Shown: positions 35,758 to 45,697 of the stretch, piece after piece | Layout: the number at the start of each line of letters is the position of its first letter | Numbering within the stretch: the stretch's first letter is position 1 | Origin: Malus domestica | Taxonomy: Eukaryota; Streptophyta; Magnoliopsida; Rosales; Rosaceae | Assembly (NCBI RefSeq): GCF_042453785.1 | Contig: NC_091675.1 | Span: 36,436,501 to 36,500,500, forward strand | Length of the DNA stretch: 64,000 nucleotides | Direction: 5' to 3' | The notes under the pieces: generated by a model | The model's input: only the letters and a program-made list of their open reading frames with translations | Told to the model about the DNA's origin: nothing | Databases searched by the model: none | Position numbers and translations under genes: made by a program

Positions 35758-36917
35758 TTAGGGCTCCCTCCATTTGAGATTTAGATGATCTCTCCAACCT
35801 GGATTGTATGTATTCAAGAACGGATCATTCCTTGGTTGGTTTTGACTCCCAAAACCCACGGCGTTGGCAGATTCCCACCCTCCGTTCTCGATCAATTGAG
35901 GGCACTTATCCGTGAGATGTCCATTCATTGAGCACATGCCACAAGCAGCTACACTTTGTTCTTTTGGTTTTTCAACCACCTGTGAAAGAAGAGTAGTAAG
36001 ATTAGCCATTTGATTTTGAAGTTCGGAAATAGCACTTACCTCATTAACTGTTGCTGTCGTGGGTTGTCTCTTTGACCAACGCCTTCATATTGTTGGGCAT
36101 TCAATGCTCGGTTAGCAATTAAGGTCTTGGCAGCCATGGGTGTTTTGTCCACCAAAGCTCCTCCCGCTGAGGCATCTAACATTTGGTGTTCAATTGGTAG
36201 AAGCCCTTCGTAGAAATATTGAAGAAGAAACTCCTCCTTCATCTGGTGCTGTGGACATGAAGCAACAAGGGTTTTAAAACGCTCATAGTAAGTGGGAAAG
36301 GATTCACCTTGGTTTTGCTGAATGCCACTAATCCTTTTACGTAGTAGAATGACTCGAGAAGTTGGGAAAAACTTCTCCAAAAATGCTCGTTTCATACTCT
36401 CCCATGATGTGACAATTCCGGGGGCTAGCTCGTACAACCAAGCTTTAGCCTTTTCCAAGAGAGAAAATGGAAAAGCCTTCATTTTCAGAATGCTCCCATC
36501 AAAATTCACATGGGTCATGCTCGAACAAACAACCTTGAACTCCTTCAAATGTTTATTAGGATCTTCCATGGACAACCCATGGAACTTAGAAATATGATGC
36601 AATAAACTGGACTTTAATTCGAACTCGTCAGTCTTGTTTTGGGCTGCCCTTGGATATTGAATGCATAAAGGCAGAGTATTGTCCAATCCCGAAGCGGAAA
36701 GCTCATTGATTATTCGATTGTCTACTGCCATATCTTGGACTTCTTCAAAAGTCATTGTCGTGGCCTCCTCTTACTCTTCTACTTTGTCTTCTTCAAGATC
36801 TGGTGCAGGTTGAGATGGTTGGGGATCTTGTTGATTCCTTGCTCATCTCAAAGTTCGTTCAAAATCGTCGTCAAAGTCAAAGATGTGCTTATGAACAGGT
36901 TGAGAACTTTGAGTCAT
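35758..36917 (-). pseudogene. Athila gag of element A
   Basis: The capsid-nucleocapsid protein that packages element RNA. The start ATG is at 36917 (MTQSSQPVHKHIFDFDDD); two in-frame stops occur near 36843 and 36774. The long frame 36755-36036 holds the retrotransposon gag domain (HGLSMEDPNKHLKEF, WLYELAPGIVTSWESMKRAF, RISGIQQNQGESFPTYYERF). After a frame change near 36040 a CCHC zinc knuckle follows at about 35945-35890 (CGMCSMNGHLTDKCPQ, spacing C-x2-C-x4-H-x4-C). Confidence 0.88.
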
Positions 36918-37017
36918 AAACCACCTAAAATAAGAAAACAAGTAAAATCAGCAACTAGGAACAAAAACACATGAAAATAAACAAAAAGAAATAACAAGGG
37001 ATTAGCAAAGTTGCTAA

Positions 37018-37035
37018 TCCCCAGCAACGGTGCCA
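37018..37035 (-). other. Primer binding site, tRNA-Asp type, element A
   Basis: On the minus strand TGGCACCGTTGCTGGGGA, differing at two positions from the element B site; both differences are C-to-T or G-to-A changes typical of methylated-C decay. Confidence 0.9.
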
Positions 37036-37041
37036 AAAACT

Positions 37042-39137
37042 TGATGCGAAAATTATCTTAACACACAAATTTAACCCTTTTTTGACAATTGTAGTACAAG
37101 TATAAGTAGGGATCGTTCTAGACCGGGGATTAGGAGGGCTTGCTAATAACCACTAAACTGACTCAAAAACATAAAACTAAACTTAAAAACACTTAACAAG
37201 ACTCACAAGACTCAAAGCAAACTTAAAATACTCAAAACAGCTTAAAACAACCAAATAAACTTAAACTAGACACTAGGAATGACTTTGGATGAAAATTGAC
37301 TTTTACTTGAATCAAAACACTTAAAAACACAAACTAAAACAGATTTGAAACACTTTGAAACAAGAAACTAAAAGGGGGGTTTTGATTTGGATGAAGTGGA
37401 AACAAACAAACAAGTATGAAAAACTAGACAGATTGTAAAACAAATGTGAGAAATAAGATGATGGATGGGATAGCTAGAGGCTTTTTCTCCACACATGACA
37501 TGTATGCAAATAACTCGATTTCCAGTTACTACTTCATTGCATTATGAATGACAATGCCCCAAATTAACCGTGACATCACTAGTTCACTCTCATATTTTCC
37601 TTGTTTTATTGGATTGGATGACATCATTCGACAACCCAAAACATTCTTCAAAAGTTCCCTACATGACATCATAATAGAGATACAATCAAAGATCATTACG
37701 TCTAATGAAAATCATAAGCATTGACAAAGCACTTGCAACTATGACATCATGTCACTCATGCTAGGAATTGAACTTAACGCGATCGTTTATAAGCGACCTT
37801 CACTACATGTGAATATAAGTTTGTAACGATTATGTGAAACTTCCTTATATTCTAGCAACGGATTTATGCATGCCAATTAAGTGTCGACCCTTAATTAACA
37901 AGTACAAATAAGTTATCAATCAAATAGTTGAGCCAATTGCATTTACGATTCAAGAGTTCATAACTGGAATTTATCAAATTATATTGCACACATAGTCATG
38001 GCTTTGAAATCACCCCTAGCCAAGAGGGGTTTAGCCATTCATATTTACAACAAAATGAAAGGAAATGAATTTAAACATTAGAAACAAAAGAAAGAAAACA
38101 CCTAAACGCTCCAACGATCCAAGTTGGACAGCAAGCACGTCCAAGCACTTTCCTTCCCTTCCTTTGCTACCGCACAAGATGTTGGTGAGTGTTTGAAGGT
38201 TTGTTTGTATGGATGAATGGATGTGAAGATGAATGGATGTGTTTGGATGAAGGTTGTGTTGAAATGGGAGTGAATGATCTAACAAAGTATGAACTAAATT
38301 TATGTTACACACACTTCCTTTTATAGAGGAATTGCATGGCAATGGAGGGGAACATGGAGTGGTGTAGCAATTGAGTGCAATGATGCATAAAATCTGAAAT
38401 GATGGAGGGAACAAGGAATGGTGTAGCAATTGAGTGCAATGATTCAATGTAATGATGCATGAATCTGAAATGAGGGAGGGAACAAGGAATGGTGTAGCAA
38501 TGGAGGGAATAAGGAATGGTGTGGCAATTGAGTGCAATAATTCAATGTAATGATGCATGAAATCTGAAATGATAGAGGGAACAAGGAATGTTGTAGCAAT
38601 TGAGTGCAATGAGTGGTGTTTGAAATGATTCAAAGGTGAAAGTGAAGTGATGATGCAAAGCATGGGGGTAAAATGGAGTGGTGTTGCAGCTATGGCACAT
38701 GAATGATTGTGCACATGGTAGAGAAAGGAAAGGGAGGTGGAATGATGCAACAAATGAATCAATGGAGGGAACATGGATGATGATGCACAGCATAGGAACC
38801 CAAAGGGAGTGCAATGGTGGTGCACGGCAATGATGGAAAGGCGAATGGTGAAGTGACACACCTTTGTGGTTGAGCTCTTTGTCCTTTTTACATTAATTCT
38901 TCTTTCTCTTTAACACATTCCTAGCCTCTTTGGTCTTCAATTTCGTCCATCCAACTTGCTCCATGCATGTACTATTCATTCCAAGCCCAAAACTACTCCA
39001 AAATGCATCTTATTGCTTCATAAGGCCTATGGACCTACAAACACACGAAAATAGCTTAAAATACATAATTAACTAAGAAATAACAACATAAATGCATGAG
39101 AACAAGCTAACTCAGTCGCATAAATATGCTTCTATCA
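37042..39137 (-). repeat. 5' LTR of Athila element A (2096 bp)
   Basis: Matches 15702-17847 throughout, with scattered substitutions and a rearranged 72-bp minisatellite at about 38340-38610. It is followed by the target duplication CGGCC (39138-39142). Confidence 0.93.
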
Positions 39138-39772
39138 CGGCCTAAGCTGCATGCATCAGCAAGAGGACCAGCCCAAGCCGACCTCTCCTTCTCTCCAACC
39201 TTCAGCAAGCTTGAGCCCAACGCACCAGCTCACCTCATGCCGCATCACTATGTTGTTTTTTTGCAAAGCAACTCACAGCATCCATGCCATGTGTCACCAA
39301 CACACCAGCCAACACCCTTGCCGCACCACCTGCAGCCTGTGGCCTCCCTGCCAAGCCATTCATGCATCCTTGGCATCATCCAAGCCAATCTTTCAAGCCC
39401 CAAGGCTCCCAAAAATTCAAGAAAAAGAAAAAATTCAAATTTTTCTTACCTTGGAGCAGCACGAAGAAGAAGAACAACAACGAGAAACGACTCTTCGCAA
39501 AGGCAAGAAAAGAAGAACACTAGGGGAGGGGGAAGAAAAAATATCCTCTGGCTTCTCTTTCTTGTTGGAATAATGATTGTTCTCCAAATTTATTTAATCC
39601 CCTGCTTAAGGCAAAGTTAAATAGGTATTGGGAACAACTATTTTCCTTTTCCTAGAAGAAGTCTATCTCCAAATCAAGAAAAAAGATCAAGTTCAAATTG
39701 AGAAACAACTCTGCAAGCCCAAGCAGCTTAGGATTTCTACACCTATTACCTTTTCCATGCAAGCAGCACAGT
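39138..39772 (+). other. Tat element 3' region, right side of the Athila insertion
   Basis: GC-richer internal sequence of the outer Tat element, leading into its PPT. Overlapping open frames of 79-164 codons on the + strand show no recognisable domain and are not called. Confidence 0.65.
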
Positions 39773-39787
39773 AAGTGTGGGGGCATT
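39773..39787 (+). other. Polypurine tract of the Tat element
   Basis: AAGTGTGGGGGCATT directly before an LTR start, the same core as in the Athila elements. It shows that the LTR at 39788 is a 3' LTR and that its internal region lies to the left. Confidence 0.85.
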
Positions 39788-40449
39788 TGTGGAGCCAAAA
39801 ATAATTCCAAAAATTCTAAAGACGACATGTGGACTTTTATTCAATAATGACAAGATTGCCCTCAATAAATGGACAGGCTTCTCATATTCTCCCACATGCA
39901 GCTCACCTCCCTGAAGGACCCAGCAGCTGAATACAACTACCCACAGCTCACCTACCCATGGCAAGGAATTAAAGATAAGGATTAATTATCCAAATCTCAT
40001 CTTTAATACATTCATAATTAAATATTGACTCTAGTCAAGTAAGTAATACTAATTTAAATCAATTAAGGATTATTACCTATTATCTCAAGATATTATCTCC
40101 TTTTAAATATCTTGGGAATATTTAGAGAATATTTTCTCCATTAAACCCTATGTGGTCGGCCCTAGCCCTATAAATACCCCATATTCTACCATTTTCAGAG
40201 AGCTTTTTGCAACCCTAAAAAGCCTAAACACTTTACTCTCTCAAAGAAACTAACTTAAGCATTGGAGATCCATTGACCTAACCCCCCACATCGTGGGCAT
40301 GTGAGGCTTAGGTCTCTGATCCGTTGACCTAACCTCCCCCCACCCCCCACCTCGTGGGCGTGTAAGGCTTAGGTCTCTGATCAAAGGTGTTGATTGTTTT
40401 GCAGGTGCATTTTTGTCAAGACTGAAGATGACGAAAATTTGCATCCACA
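39788..40449 (+). repeat. 3' LTR of the outer Tat element (662 bp)
   Basis: It starts TGTGGAGCCAAAAATAATTC and ends GCATCCACA, giving short inverted ends (TGTGGA / TCCACA). A TATA box TATAAATA is at 40169-40176. Two copies of a segment with 'ttgacctaacc' and 'cgtgggc(a/g)tgt(g/a)aggcttagg' lie at about 40272-40320 and 40324-40380. The end is judged from the terminal motif alone because the 5' LTR is not in the window. Confidence 0.75.
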
Positions 40450-40618
40450 GCATCCGTTCATCATCCATTGTGCAACCAATTTTTGTCAGGTATTGTTTAT
40501 ATTCAATTTTAAATAAAAAATTATGATAATTTCTAAACGCATAATGTACGACGAACGAATATAATTTGAAAATCTCCTCGATACTATCAAAAGAGGATCC
40601 GGCGAGTTACCAACTCAA
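40450..40618. other. Host flank right of the retrotransposon nest
   Basis: AT-rich unique sequence; nothing recognised. It ends with CCAACTCAA (40610-40618), the left target duplication of the following MITE. Confidence 0.5.
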
Positions 40619-40861
40619 GGGTTGTGATTTTCACACACCCTTAACTACTTTTCCCACACCCCTCCCTATTTTTTAATAGTTAATTGGTATCCTACTATTT
40701 AATCTTCCATATATACCCTTCTTACTTTTTTATGGTAATTAATGAAAGATTAAATAGATAGGGGTATATATGAAAGATTAAATAATAAGATACCAATTTA
40801 GTACTAAAAATTAGGAAGAGATTTGGAAAAAGTAGTTAAGGGTGTGTGAAAATCACAACCC
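40619..40861. mobile_element. Mutator-type MITE (243 bp)
   Basis: Perfect inverted ends of about 34 bp (GGGTTGTGATTTTCACACAC... at both ends) and a 9-bp target duplication CCAACTCAA at 40610-40618 and 40862-40870. The 9-bp duplication is characteristic of Mutator-like elements. It contains no ORF and ends about 30-40 bp before the apparent transcription start of the next gene. Confidence 0.92.
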
Positions 40862-40889
40862 CCAACTCAATTAGCCAGCCCATTACTTT

Positions 40890-42055
40890 CATACTATCTT
40901 TCTCTCTCTCAAACTTTGAAGCCGGAAGAGCAGACACCTCGTCGAATATCATCAGGTATGCTTCCCGAACCCAGAACCGTCTTCTAAACCCTAAAACTTA
41001 AAACCCAACAAAAAATATTCCCTACAAGTTTGAACAATTAGAATTTTCTAGGGTTGTTTTGAATTCATATTACAACTTCCCATGTAATTCTCAATTATTT
41101 GGAATAATTTTCATCACTCTTATGGTTTTTCTGATAAGATATGTTTGCTCTGCTTAAAATGTGGCAAGAAAATATGTCCCTCTGGCTCTCTGGGAGTTTT
41201 TATTTCTTTTCATTTATTTGTTTGATACTTGTTAATTGGTGTGGTGGATTGGTAAAGGAAAAACATCTGCTATGGAGATGGAATTGCACTGCTTTATCCC
41301 ATGGATAATATTAGGGTTCTGGGTTTAAAACCTCAGAAACGTTTGTGTGAGTGCGTGAATTTGGTTAGCTTCTCTCTGTGTGGGGTTACTTTGGGCAATT
41401 CTTTGGTTTAATCGTTGTTTTCGTTGTTGTTGTTGGAATGTTCCATTGTTGGATAATCCGATTTTGCAGTAAAAACTAAATCCAAGCTAAAATAGAGGGA
41501 AGAAATATAGTTAAACCGAGTAATGATTCCTAGGGAAATGATAAGCACAACCATTTTTAGTCTCGCACACATTCCTGTTTAATCATGTTTGTTGTTTCCG
41601 TTTGATTTATTCGATTTGATAGCCAAAAATAAGGAGAGTTGTGTGAAAATCACCCCCCTTGTACCTTTCTGTCTGATGGTTGGCACTTGGCAGTTGTGTT
41701 GAGATTAACCAGTAAATTGGATTCCTTATCGCATTTCCTGTTGACATCGCAATGGTTATATTGAACTTCTGTTTGCAGTTTTCTTGCTCCCTTCTTTCGG
41801 GGCAAAATTTGTCTTTACTGAAAACTGCGGTATTGTATTTTTACATGTATGTAACTCAAGGATTCTTTTACCATGTACTCAATTTCTTGACTTCAGTTAC
41901 ATATTGGTTTCGGTTAGGCCAAAATGACGTTTAGAATTTTATAAAGAATGCATATGCTTACAATCTAACAATGACTAAATGAGTAACTAAGTTCTTTGCA
42001 TTTCGTATTTCTGTTAAAGACTGCTAAAGAAGAGATTGACTTTGCATTGGTGGTG
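40890..42055 (+). other. 5' UTR exon and leader intron of the cysteine-rich gene (predicted)
   Basis: A pyrimidine-rich start (about 40890) leads to a first exon ending ATCAG at 40955 before GTATG. The intron runs to AG at 42018-42019, after a weak pyrimidine stretch. The remaining leader to the ATG is short. TSS and acceptor are inferred from motifs; an intron in the leader is common in plant housekeeping genes. Confidence 0.5.
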
Positions 42056-42430
42056 ATGGTGGAAGTGTGGTGGTCCCTGTTAGCAGCTATCCCTGCAGTG
42101 GTTGCAGGACAAGCATTTCGAGTGAAGAAAAGGCGTGCTGAAGAACAGAGATTAATGAGTGCTAGGGGGAGGGAGAAGAGTTCTGATGAGATCTTTGTCT
42201 GTGAAAGGGTATGTACATCAAAGAGAATGCTGAAAAAGGTAGGTGCATTTTCAAAGGATCCAATTCCTGATAGCTGTGTTACCGTGTGCGGTGTATCTGA
42301 GCTGGATGCTTGTGCTGATGCATGTGCACGCACTGTTTGCGTAAACCAACATCAAGTACCTAACTGGAATGACATCTGCCTTCGGAGATGCCAGAGTGAA
42401 TGTCTTAAACTCTCTTCTTCCAGTTCTTAG
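42056..42430 (+). CDS. Small cysteine-rich protein of unknown function (124 aa)
   Basis: A single coding exon. The start MVEVWWSLL is chosen over an upstream ATG at 41996, which lies in the leader intron. Residues about 5-20 are hydrophobic (a signal anchor or single membrane segment), followed by a basic stretch (VKKRRAEEQR) and, from residue 47, a Cys-rich domain. Its ten Cys are at 49, 53, 74, 78, 86, 90, 95, 108, 112 and 116, several in C-x3-C pairs. Paired C-x3-C motifs are seen in some mitochondrial intermembrane-space proteins and metal or disulfide proteins, but the spacing does not match a family I can name. The sequence feels like a conserved plant protein; I cannot give a function. 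The tail is Ser-rich. Confidence 0.85.
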   Translation: MVEVWWSLLAAIPAVVAGQAFRVKKRRAEEQRLMSARGREKSSDEIFVCERVCTSKRMLKKVGAFSKDPIPDSCVTVCGVSELDACADACARTVCVNQHQVPNWNDICLRRCQSECLKLSSSSS

Positions 42431-42939
42431 TAGCTTCAATCTAAAAAGGAAATGTGTATTACAAGTTGAATTATCATAGCGTCGGTTACTACAATTTTCT
42501 GAGGTTTTAAGCTCAGTTTTAAGCTCACAGAATGTGACTGACATTGACTTGGTATCAGTTTTAAGCTCACAACCGTTGGATTAAATTTTTTTCTTTATTG
42601 CTCAAGCTTGTTTGTTGGCTTTTCGAATTACCTTGTTATGTCCTTCTCTGTTCAACGTATATAGGCGTGTTCTTGAGTTTAAGCTTGCAACTGATGTAGA
42701 TTGAGGTACTCGGCGAAGCTGTCATGTGTTGCTTGTTATTATGCTTGAGTAGCCATAGTGGACAGCTAAAGCAGGTGTAACTGGATCTCAGGTACCCCAA
42801 CCATTCAGATGACGGTGAGTGTCGTATCCCTGAATTTCTTTTTTTTTTTTTTTTTCTTTTTAATTTTCATACGGTTGATGGAACCTATGAAATTGTTATT
42901 CTGTGGGGATGTAATCGGGATAACTTCTCAATTGAAGAT
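42431..42939 (+). other. 3' region of the cysteine-rich gene
   Basis: Probable 3' UTR and downstream sequence with a T19-type run near 42839-42855. No ORF or RNA gene recognised. Confidence 0.5.
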
Positions 42940-43081
42940 ATGAATAATAACATTGTTTCACTTTTCTGTGATATTTCCTCGCGGACGTCCAAAATTCCGC
43001 ATTGCCTGCTTCTGCATTTGTTAAGGATGGACAAATCTCTTTCGATATAACAAAAAAGTGAAACAAGGTTATTATTCATCG
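42940..43081. repeat. Short inverted repeat (hairpin or mini-MITE)
   Basis: The left arm (from 42940) ATGAATAATAACATTGTTTC is mirrored by the right arm ending 43081; about 35 bases pair with few mismatches around a loop of about 70 bases. It lies between two convergent genes, probably inside the 3' UTR of the minus-strand gene. Confidence 0.7.
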
Positions 43082-43222
43082 ATGGATTGAATAGCTTCCC
43101 ATGAGATCATTGCTTAAGCATAAAACCGAATCAATGCAGATTGATACAAGTTTACAACGAATGAAAGAAATGTTTAAGCCAAAAACGCCTTGACTAATTT
43201 AAGCATTAAACAAAGAAGATTA

Positions 43223-43973
43223 TCAAAGCTCTGCATGCGCAGCAGGAGTCTCTTCGTGCGGAGAAGCCACCGTCTCCTTTACCTTTTCTGCTGTCTTATG
43301 CACCGTCCCTCCCACAGCTTCGCCTGCGGATTTAGCCGATTCCTCCACCGTATGTTTGCTTGTTTCAAAACTCTTCTGTGCTGCCTCTTTCACTTTTCCT
43401 CCCATCCCTTGATCATCGCCTTCGCTGCCCTTTGCATTTGCCTCGTCTCCGCCCCTGAAACTGATAAAAACACCTTCACAAACCCCTTTCTTTCTTTTCT
43501 TTCTTTTGTTTGGATCAAAACAAGACTTGGAACCTCTTTCAACATTATATTGAAAAATATCAACTTGTACAAAACTTTTCGAGAATCGTCTGAAATCCCT
43601 CATTTTGTCAACAGTTTCAAGCAAACGAAAACAGGCTATGCTTGAGAAGATTGGATAATAATATGATTGAACCATTGAAGATTATAAATCAATAGACTTA
43701 CTCTAAATTTGGAGGGGAAAATTGCAACTGCATGTCGTTTATGATGGTTTTAACTTTGTCCCATGCATTTTGGTGAGACTTTTGCAGGACAGAGATTGTA
43801 TCATAGAGCATAGACATTGTGTCTTGCATTGTTCTTCCAAAAGCAGTTGGCTGATCTGCTTCCTCATTCTTTTCGACCTCTGGTTGCGCTTCCCCGATTG
43901 TTTTCGGAATCTGAAGCGAGACGATGATGAACCAGAAAAGAAAGAGTGCTGTTCTTCTGCTGAATCTGTCCAT
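43223..43973 (-). CDS. Secreted LEA-like small protein (167 aa, two exons)
   Basis: Exon 1 is 43973-43702 (272 nt) and exon 2 is 43454-43223 (232 nt), joined by GTAAGT ... TTTCAG with the frame preserved. The start MDRFSRRTALFLFW is the only ATG that gives the signal sequence; the hydrophobic run to about residue 22 and GEA at about 27-29 suggest a cleaved signal peptide. A middle segment (residues about 30-90) is amphipathic. Exon 2 gives a hydrophilic Lys/Glu/Ala-rich tail with the repeating pattern of LEA proteins (GGKVKEAAQKSFETS, KTAEKVKETV). LEA proteins protect other molecules during drying; this one would act in the secretory route or cell wall. It converges with the upstream gene. 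Family assignment is by composition only. Confidence 0.75.
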
Positions 43974-44478
43974 GCCACCAAAACTGGAAGAATGCAATTA
44001 AAATAGGAGCTCAATTGGGCTGTTTGAGATTTGAACATTTTCTAGGCTTGTAGCTGATACATGTACGCTAACGTGGGGTTAGCTTCTTGCTTGTAGGATT
44101 CCACATTTGAACTTGTCAATCATGGCTGACATGTAATAATATGACAGTAATTTGGCATTAGTAATTTATGGCTTGTAATTTTTATTGACTTTGTGAAAGA
44201 ATGTCAGCTACAAATTTATAACTAATCTTCTGGATCTATAGCATGTTATTCTGATCTGAGTCCCAATATAATAACTGAAATATAATAATAAATATCATAT
44301 GAAACTTGGAACTGCAAACATGTGCATATTAGCTAGAACGTATGTGCTCCTCTCTATTCACCCGAGGTTGAATTTGGATTCTTGAACATATACCTACTTT
44401 GGTGTTAGAAAAGATTTTCAAAACCAAACGATGAGATTTGAAAAGTGATAGGCCAACGACCGGTCAGACTAGTGGAAG
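43974..44478 (-). promoter_or_regulatory. Upstream region of the LEA-like gene
   Basis: About 500 bp of AT-rich sequence up to a Harbinger relic. Promoter function is by position; no clear TATA box or known element was identified. Confidence 0.35.
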
Positions 44479-44807
44479 CTAAGAGCAGTTTCACTAGGGC
44501 TTGATACCCCGGCACCCAGTCCAAAAAATGGACCGGCCTCCCTCATTTCTGCTCCACCCCAGCCTAATAGGCTGGCACCCAGCCTAAGCCAGGCCACTGG
44601 CTGGCCCAAAATCGACAGACCTGTTGACCGGCTCATCTGACACAAGAGTGGTGTCAGGGCCGCTTCAATTTTTTTTTTTTTTTTTTTTTTTGCGCCAGGC
44701 CCATGGGAAGCACGTGTGATTGAGCGCACATCTCCGACAAGAATCTAAAGCCAAGGCCCGCTTGCGCAAGCGCACTCAGCGCACCAATAGGGAGGCCACA
44801 TGGTCGG

Positions 44808-45697
44808 CAGTGGCGAAGCCAGAATTTTTTGGGAGAAGGGGCGAACTTAAAAGAATACAAAGTTAAAGAAAAATGGCAACAATTAAATTTTTTAATATAG
44901 TAATATCTTCCATTATTAATCAATACAAACAAATTACAATTATTGCCGACGATATTTCATGTTATAAAAACGTTGCATAATGGTTTATTATCAATAAAAG
45001 CAAATTACAATTCAAACAAATTACAATTCTTGTCAGGCATTATCTCGAACACTTTAGCTGCATCCTCAACCGACCCGCATTTCCCATACATTGCAATCAA
45101 CGCATTGCCTATAAACACATCCGAAATCAGTCCCATCTATTGACCAAATCCACAAACACATCAATGGCATCAACAAAAAGCTCGTTTCTTGCATACCCAC
45201 TAACAAGCGCATTCCACTGGAACAAGTTCTTCCTCTTCAGCCCGTCGAAAACTGAGCGGGAATCCAAAGGAGAACCGCACATTGCATACATGGTAATGAT
45301 GCGTGTGTGAGAACAAAATCACAGCTGAAAACGGTCAGCGCAGAGACCAAGTTGTGGACTTTGCGTCCGGTTTCGACTTCATTCTGGCGCCCGCAGGCCT
45401 GTAAAAAGGCTCCCATGGCGTCCTTCCCTTGCTGTGAGCTGGAAACTGCATCGTGAAAGTGTACTTGAAAAAGGTCAGAGCCTCCGAGAGGTTTCCGTCC
45501 TTCCCACGGCCTGGATTTAAAAAAAAAAATAGCAATCTGCTGCTGCTGCGCGTAGCAGAACAGATCGCCTAGCAAACAGAGGAGATGAACCAGTGGGTTT
45601 TCCGGCTAGGGGAATGGCGAACCCAACTCTCCAGTGGTGTTTCCCGGCGAGGGGAGTGGCGGCCGCCACTCCTCGCCCTCACGTGGCTTCGCCACTG
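44808..45697. mobile_element. Non-autonomous hAT-type element carrying a PPR gene fragment (890 bp)
   Basis: Terminal inverted repeats CAGTGGCGAAGCCA (44808-44821 and 45684-45697 reversed). The CAGTGGCG(G/A)AGCCA ending is typical of the hAT Tip100 group. The flanking 8-mers are ATGGTCGG (44800-44807) and ATGGCCAG (45698-45705), a decayed 8-bp duplication (6 of 8). The interior has no transposase but contains a fragment of a PPR gene. Confidence 0.75.
44985..45575 (-). pseudogene. Captured fragment of a PPR (PCMP-type) gene
   Basis: On the minus strand the pieces read GAFLQACGRQNEVETGRKVH, then in another frame MYAMCGSPLDSRSVFDGL and NLFQWNALVSGYARNEL, then after a deletion VFIGNALIAMYGKCGSVEDA ending EIMPDKN. 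This is the N-terminal repeat region of a plant PPR protein of the PCMP-H class; from memory it most resembles Arabidopsis At1g18485. PPR proteins bind organellar RNA; here at least two frameshifts and an internal deletion make it non-functional. No introns are seen, but these genes usually have none, so retroposition and DNA capture cannot be separated. Confidence 0.8.

Larger units (their letters stand above)
15702..39137 (-). mobile_element. Athila-lineage Ty3/gypsy retrotransposon (element A), with two nested insertions
   Basis: A complete minus-strand element: 5' LTR 39137-37042, tRNA-Asp-like primer site, gag, protease, RT, RNase H, integrase, a long 3' region with an antisense ORF, PPT and 3' LTR 17847-15702. 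It is flanked by an exact 5-bp duplication, CGGCC at 15697-15701 and 39138-39142. Without the nested element B (7.65 kb with one duplication copy) and the solo LTR (1.9 kb) it would be about 13.9 kb. The integrase and RT sequences and the tRNA-Asp primer identify the Athila lineage. The two LTRs differ visibly by substitutions and repeat number, so it is older than element B. Confidence 0.93.
6837..40449 (+). mobile_element. Tat/Ogre-lineage Ty3/gypsy element, decayed, split by later insertions
   Basis: The outermost element of the nest. Its own sequence is 6837-15701 plus 39138-40449; the intervening 23.4 kb is the inserted Athila element. The order on the + strand is protease-RT-RNase H-integrase relic, a 60-bp tandem array, a non-coding stretch, an antisense accessory gene, a polypurine tract and a 3' LTR. 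The long region between integrase and the 3' LTR, with an antisense gene, is typical of Tat-lineage elements (known from maize Grande). The gag region and 5' LTR lie left of the minus-strand element and outside the window. Joining 15701 to 39138 relies on the exact CGGCC duplication. Confidence 0.75.

Noticed and set aside
39126..39620. Overlapping ORFs (79-164 codons) in the Tat 3' region
   Set aside because: They overlap in three frames, show no domain, and one starts inside the Athila LTR.
41535..41655. A string like the Mutator MITE end ('tgtgtgaaaatcac') in the leader intron of the cysteine-rich gene
   Set aside because: Only one end is recognisable and no duplication or partner end could be found.
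43190..43645. + strand ORF of 151 codons opposite the LEA-like gene
   Set aside because: It is the antisense shadow of the spliced minus-strand gene, which has proper splice sites and a coherent product.
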